In this document: positions 59,173-64,000 of the stretch, piece after piece | How the letters are laid out: every line of letters begins with the position of its first letter | How positions within the stretch are numbered: position 1 is the stretch's first letter | Assembly: GCF_910589235.1 (NCBI RefSeq) | Contig: NC_060963.1 | Coordinates: 7,417,501 to 7,481,500 of the forward strand | Source of the DNA: Vespa crabro | Lineage: Eukaryota; Arthropoda; Insecta; Hymenoptera; Vespidae | DNA length: 64,000 bases | Direction: 5' to 3' | Program-made: the position numbers and the translations under genes | Notes under the pieces: model-generated | The model's database searches: none | The model's input: only the letters and a program-made list of their open reading frames with translations | What the model was told of the DNA's origin: nothing

Positions 59173-62100
59173 ACGATGTTACTGACAAAATGTGTTAGAG
59201 ACGTGAACTTATAGTCTAGGGTAAATTCGAATAAATTTTTCATTTTGTATTTATCATTTTGAATTGTATTTTGAAAATTAAAAGTTATTTGACTTAGTTA
59301 ATTTTTTGTACCTTTAATATTAAATGTAAACTAAATCAATTAACTTTCATTACTTGAGATTGAAGAAAAGAGAAGAAGAAAGGCGAGCGAGAGAGAGAGA
59401 GGAAAGATTTATCTACGTTTGTATATGAGTTTGTGTATTTCATTATTTATTAGAAATCTAAATTGTTATTTTACTTTTAAAAGGAAAAGTTTGGTGGTCG
59501 TCGATTTCTCTGATTTTATATATCTATGTTATCAAATCAAGATAGTAGAAGAAGAAATCAATCAAGGATTTTTCTTTCTAGGGAAAGGAGCAGCAGCGGT
59601 ATATGTATTTTATATTTTTTTATATTTTTCTTTTTACATCTTCCTCCCTGGTCCAAAGAATGTATCGTTCCGCTTTCTAATTACTTATGTATAAAAATTA
59701 GAGGAATATTTAGCAAAACTGTCTTTTGCGAAATCAATATTGACTTTGTCTTTGATCGTGTGTCTTTTATAATCTATTTGGAATAAGACTAGTTATTATT
59801 ACAATATCTATTAAATTTCTTATTGCTGTTTAATATTTTTTGATAAATAAGTATTTTTGAGAATGAAGAGCATTTTGTACGAGAGTATTAAGTGGAGAGT
59901 ATTAAGAAGGATCATTCGTCATTTTAATGTAAAACGTTTTCTCGATCGGTAATCTTCTCGCCGATTTGTATTTCGCGAATTTGTCGGTTACATTATTATC
60001 GCTCATTGAAATCTTATTTATTCTTATTCTCAGAAAATTTCATAGACTTTAAAATAAACTTTGCAAGATTATTCGCATTTCTTTTTCTTATCTTAAGCGA
60101 GCCAGTAATATATTCTTGATTTGTTACTTTGACGTAAAACAACTAATTTATATAAATGAGGATATATTTCGATATTTTGTTTTTTTCCTCCATTCTTTTC
60201 TTTTTATCTTTGTATGTGTCTTTTTCTTAAATGTGGCCATTACTTTTTTCGAGTCATTTCAATGATATTCGAGCACATTTTATATCGTTTCCACTGTTTC
60301 TTTGCCGCGACTTTTCTATTTACGAAAATTTGACATTTGATTTAAGCTTCGACACGATTATCGATTTCTATTATCACAGTTTTAAAAGGCAAATAATTTT
60401 TTAATCATATAAGTGATATCAACAAAAGATAATTTTACTATTCCTCACTCTTTCTTTTTCATCCTTTTTCGATGTTAACGAATAAAATGAGTTTGAAAGT
60501 GAAAATTTCTTTTCCTCTCTTTGAAATGTGACGGACAGTTCTCGACCCTTCTTTTATGACACTCGGCTCGTAGATAAAGTAAGGGACAATGAGATTTGAC
60601 CAAAAGTCAAAAATATCATTTTTCATTTCTATCGTTGCTCCATTTAAATAAATCAACTGGACCTACCTACACTATTGTTCCTTTTTATTTTCTTTGATAT
60701 TTCTAACCAATAGAAAAAAGAGGTATACAAAGCTTATGGTAACCGAAGGTTTATTTATAGCTTATATATCATCGGCAATAGATTTAACCTTCAAGTTGTT
60801 CGAACTATCCTTTTTCGTATTTGATCTAACATATTTGTACTTCTAATATACGATTTCAATACGTAGAGTGTAGCTATTCGATTAAGAATATTTTTTTCCT
60901 AGATATTATTTAAAAAATTGTTCAACAATGCCCCTTCAAACATTCGTGATATCTGCTTTATTGGTAATTTTCCTTCGTTTCATGCAAAAGTTAAGATGAA
61001 ATAAAATTATGATGACAGAAAATCAATATTATCCATCTCGAACAAGCAATAAAATTAGTAGCAATAAATTGACAAAGAGCAATAATATTCCCACTATTTT
61101 TCAACCATACCCGCTTGAAATAATACTGATAGAACTGTAGTAAACGTTAGAATCTCTCATTTTATATATTTTTTTTTCATTTCTTAATTTATTGTCCCGT
61201 GATAGAAAGCTTTCATGTATACCTATTTTCACACATATATACATTAGTAGATACTCTTCTCACTCTCTCAATCTTCTTCGTGTTCTATCGGTTGCAATAT
61301 TTTCTCTTTCTCAATCTATAAAATGTCGCTTTTCTATCTTCAATGGAATTTTCTGGATCATCGAAAAAAAAAACAATTGATTCTTTTTTTACTTTTTTCA
61401 GAGAAAAGTATCATTAGGAGATGAGTACAACGATTCTGGAATATTATCAGATGGATATGCTAGTAATTATACATTTCTTATAATCGGAACTGTCTCAGAT
61501 ACAAATTGCAGTTTATTATTTTGAAATCATACTCAACAGCATCCAAATAATGTACATTTTAACAAACTATTCGTAACGCACTATGAAAGATTTTTTAAAT
61601 GAATATTAACTTATCCATATTATTCAACGAATTTAAACAAATTGATTATCTTTAATGGATCTGAATAGTGTTACAAAAATCATGTCTATCAGGAATAATG
61701 GATATATTTTTCTCTGTTCAAGTTATTACGCAGAGTATTTAAACAGGTATGTTGAAAGATATTGTTTTATGAGAGAAACTATATAAACTAATATTAATGG
61801 AATTAATTATTTTAATAAATTTTTAATTAATTTAATTAATTATTAAATGATAATAATATTATACTAGCATAAAAGTTTTATTTATTTAATACATGTTTTC
61901 ATTAAGAGATAGGTTTAATAAGTAAATAATAGGTTTCAAATAGGCTATTTTCTTTGTAGAGCAAGTACCATCGATTTAAATTCCCAGGGAAGAGTAAAAA
62001 CATTTCGATACAAAAAATGCCAAACTCATCGCTGTAACTAAAAGGAATTTTGTAATATAATCGATACAAAAGATGATATACTACTAGCGAATCCAAATTA

Positions 62101-64000
62101 TACATTCGTGACAGATTATTTAGAATCATTTGAAATATTATTTAAAAAATTATTTCGGTTAAAAACCGAATAATCAAATGTTCTTATTAATTCGTAAACA
62201 ATTCAATGCTAAATAGCCATTTAAAATCTCATTAAAAATTTGTCGGTATAGACATACTGAGAATTACTATATAATGGAATATTATCACTAAAATTATAAT
62301 ATACTTATTTGTCGGTGATGATATTGAATTTACTGATGATGTTGATTGTTTACTAAATCTGTTGCTGATTACAGTATAGCACAAAAATAGGTCTAAGAAA
62401 AATATCGACAGTAGAGAATAAGCAGGAAAGGAGTTCAATTGTCGAACGTTGAACAAAAACACGATGCAGAAAACGAAAACTCCTTCGAGATGATTCTCTT
62501 CTAAAAATCTAATAATCGTTATGATAACGTCTATCTGACTCTTACTTATTAATATAGCTGATGTCATGATTAATGGTCTAGAAATGGATTAAAAATTACA
62601 GATCATTGTATGCAGTTTAATCTGTTCTGATCTTCTTATCCTAGAACATTGTCCATTAGAAAAAAAAATACAGGAAATGTTCGTACCATTGAATCTACGT
62701 AATTTCTCATCTTCCTTGGAACGATGATCATTTGCTCGAGTAAAAGTCCAGCTAAATCAACAAAAGCAACTGGTACTATGCTGAACAGGGAAGGCATATA
62801 AATGATCGTCGATAAGTTTTTTCGGAGAATACATTCGAAGAAGAAACAACATCAGTATTTTCTAAACGAATTTTATAAAATCGACTCCAATTCTCTTTGT
62901 ACCTTGGAAGATCGCTTAGAAGATTATCAATTACAGAACCATAATAACACCGATCAGAAGATCATTCGAAAAACTATTTGAAAGATCGTCCAGAATATAA
63001 ATCTTCATTATATTTCAGATATTCGTTTAAAAAAATGTTCATATTGTAAGATCTAGCAATGTAATGATTAATATGCTTCTAATAAAGTTGAGTATAAATT
63101 CATCAACAATGTTGATTTTTTTTCTTCATATAGATATATCAAAGCAATTTCGGAAAATGACCTCCACAAATTAATTTTCACATGAACTTCAATATCGAAT
63201 TATTACCTGTATTATTATATTCACTTATATAGAATATTTTATATATTGAATTATAAAATTATAATAATGAAAAAAAAATAAATTTTTGAATCTTTACATG
63301 ATTTTGAATGAATGCTGTGCTATTCGAAATCATGCGAATAATTTGGCGTTCATATTATCTGATCACGAATTGAAGTTGCTATATAGAATAATATTAATAG
63401 GAACAAATAAAATTAATAATTATTATATGTGTTATATGACTTGAAATAAATGATAATATAAAGTTGTTAAATTTGTCAAACAAAATTCAAGAATTTTATA
63501 ATATGACAATAGATTATTGTTCCTTTTATTTATTTATTCCTATTTTTGACCGATATAGGAAGTGTAATTTTATCTATATAAAGTAATATACATGTACTTT
63601 TAATGTTATGTACTAACTTCGTCCCTCTCAGTAAGTATTTGTAATGATTACAATATTATGCTAATGATATTATAAATCATGACGAGATTTGTTATGTCTA
63701 TGAACTGTTCTAGTAATTTTTAAACTAACTATTTTCTGTACTATTTAATTTTCATGTTCTTTTTTGTAGGAAATGATATCACCAAATAAAGCATTTGCAG
63801 CTATAATTCTTAGTTATAAGTTGTATAACAAGTTTCCGCGAGCATTTTATTTTTCTTCTTAAACTTTCTCAGATAAAACACTATACGATCTGAAAAACTT
63901 TTACCACAGTTGTCTACATTATATTCCAATAGAATTAATTATTGTAATTTTCCAGACTATAGTCATATTTAGCGTCGTTCATTATATCGTCTCTATATGC

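Larger units (their letters stand above)
46741..64000. other. 17-kb stretch without a recognisable gene
   Basis: I examined both strands. Open frames are short and mostly hydrophobic or simple-repeat translations of AT-rich DNA. No known domain, tRNA or rRNA was recognised. Features worth noting (TATA-like promoters, GC-richer islands, hydrophobic open segments at 61.9-62.9 kb) are reported as findings. The stretch could be intergenic, or part of a large intron or non-coding RNA gene whose exons I cannot see. Confidence 0.55.

Noticed and set aside
63760..63862. Possible last exon of a chemoreceptor (acceptor then a short frame starting EMISPNKAFAAIIL)
   Set aside because: Only about 30 codons, no upstream receptor exons found, and the similarity to receptor C-termini is too vague.

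Overview
This window is nuclear DNA from an animal with compact, short-intron, AT-rich genes, almost certainly an insect. The gene set (a hippo kinase, a yorkie co-activator, RpS10, FAM76, RAD54B, BLCAP, SNX17 and an enoyl-CoA isomerase), introns of roughly 60-500 bp, dense microsatellites and CpG-containing GC-rich exons fit Hymenoptera. That order-level assignment is inference. No viral, bacterial or organellar segment is visible.

Layout. Positions 1-5.2 kb hold no recognisable gene and many simple repeats. Between 5.6 and 16.1 kb lies a compact housekeeping cluster: FAM76 (-), an enoyl-CoA delta isomerase (+), RAD54B (-), ribosomal protein eS10 (+) and BLCAP (-). FAM76/isomerase and RAD54B/RpS10 are head-to-head pairs; isomerase/RAD54B and RpS10/BLCAP converge tail-to-tail. 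From 16.1 to 23.5 kb is an AT-rich intergenic region with two diverged tandem duplications, a 194-bp piggyBac-type MITE and a roughly 290-bp fold-back inverted repeat. SNX17 (+) follows at 23.5-25.6 kb.

The most striking part is 28.3-45.8 kb. The Hippo (MST1/2-type) kinase gene on the minus strand and the Yorkie/YAP gene on the plus strand sit head-to-head, with start codons 1.6 kb apart. They encode the core upstream kinase and the terminal transcriptional effector of the same growth-control pathway: Hippo activates Warts/LATS, and LATS phosphorylates Yorkie at HxRxxS sites, three of which are readable here. The sequence between them is GC- and CpG-rich on the yki side and carries several CCAAT boxes, so shared regulation is possible. 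Yorkie exon 1 contains a very long Gly/Ala-rich insertion, and a 10.9-kb intron full of GA/CT tracts splits its first WW domain.

From 45.8 kb to the end (18 kb) I find a likely yki 3' UTR and then no convincing gene, only microsatellites, two possible TATA-type promoters and a few GC-richer islands.

All spliced models were assembled by hand. Every internal junction joins GT and AG with consistent phase, and each model ends in a stop codon. Protein identities come from remembered family sequences, not a database search.
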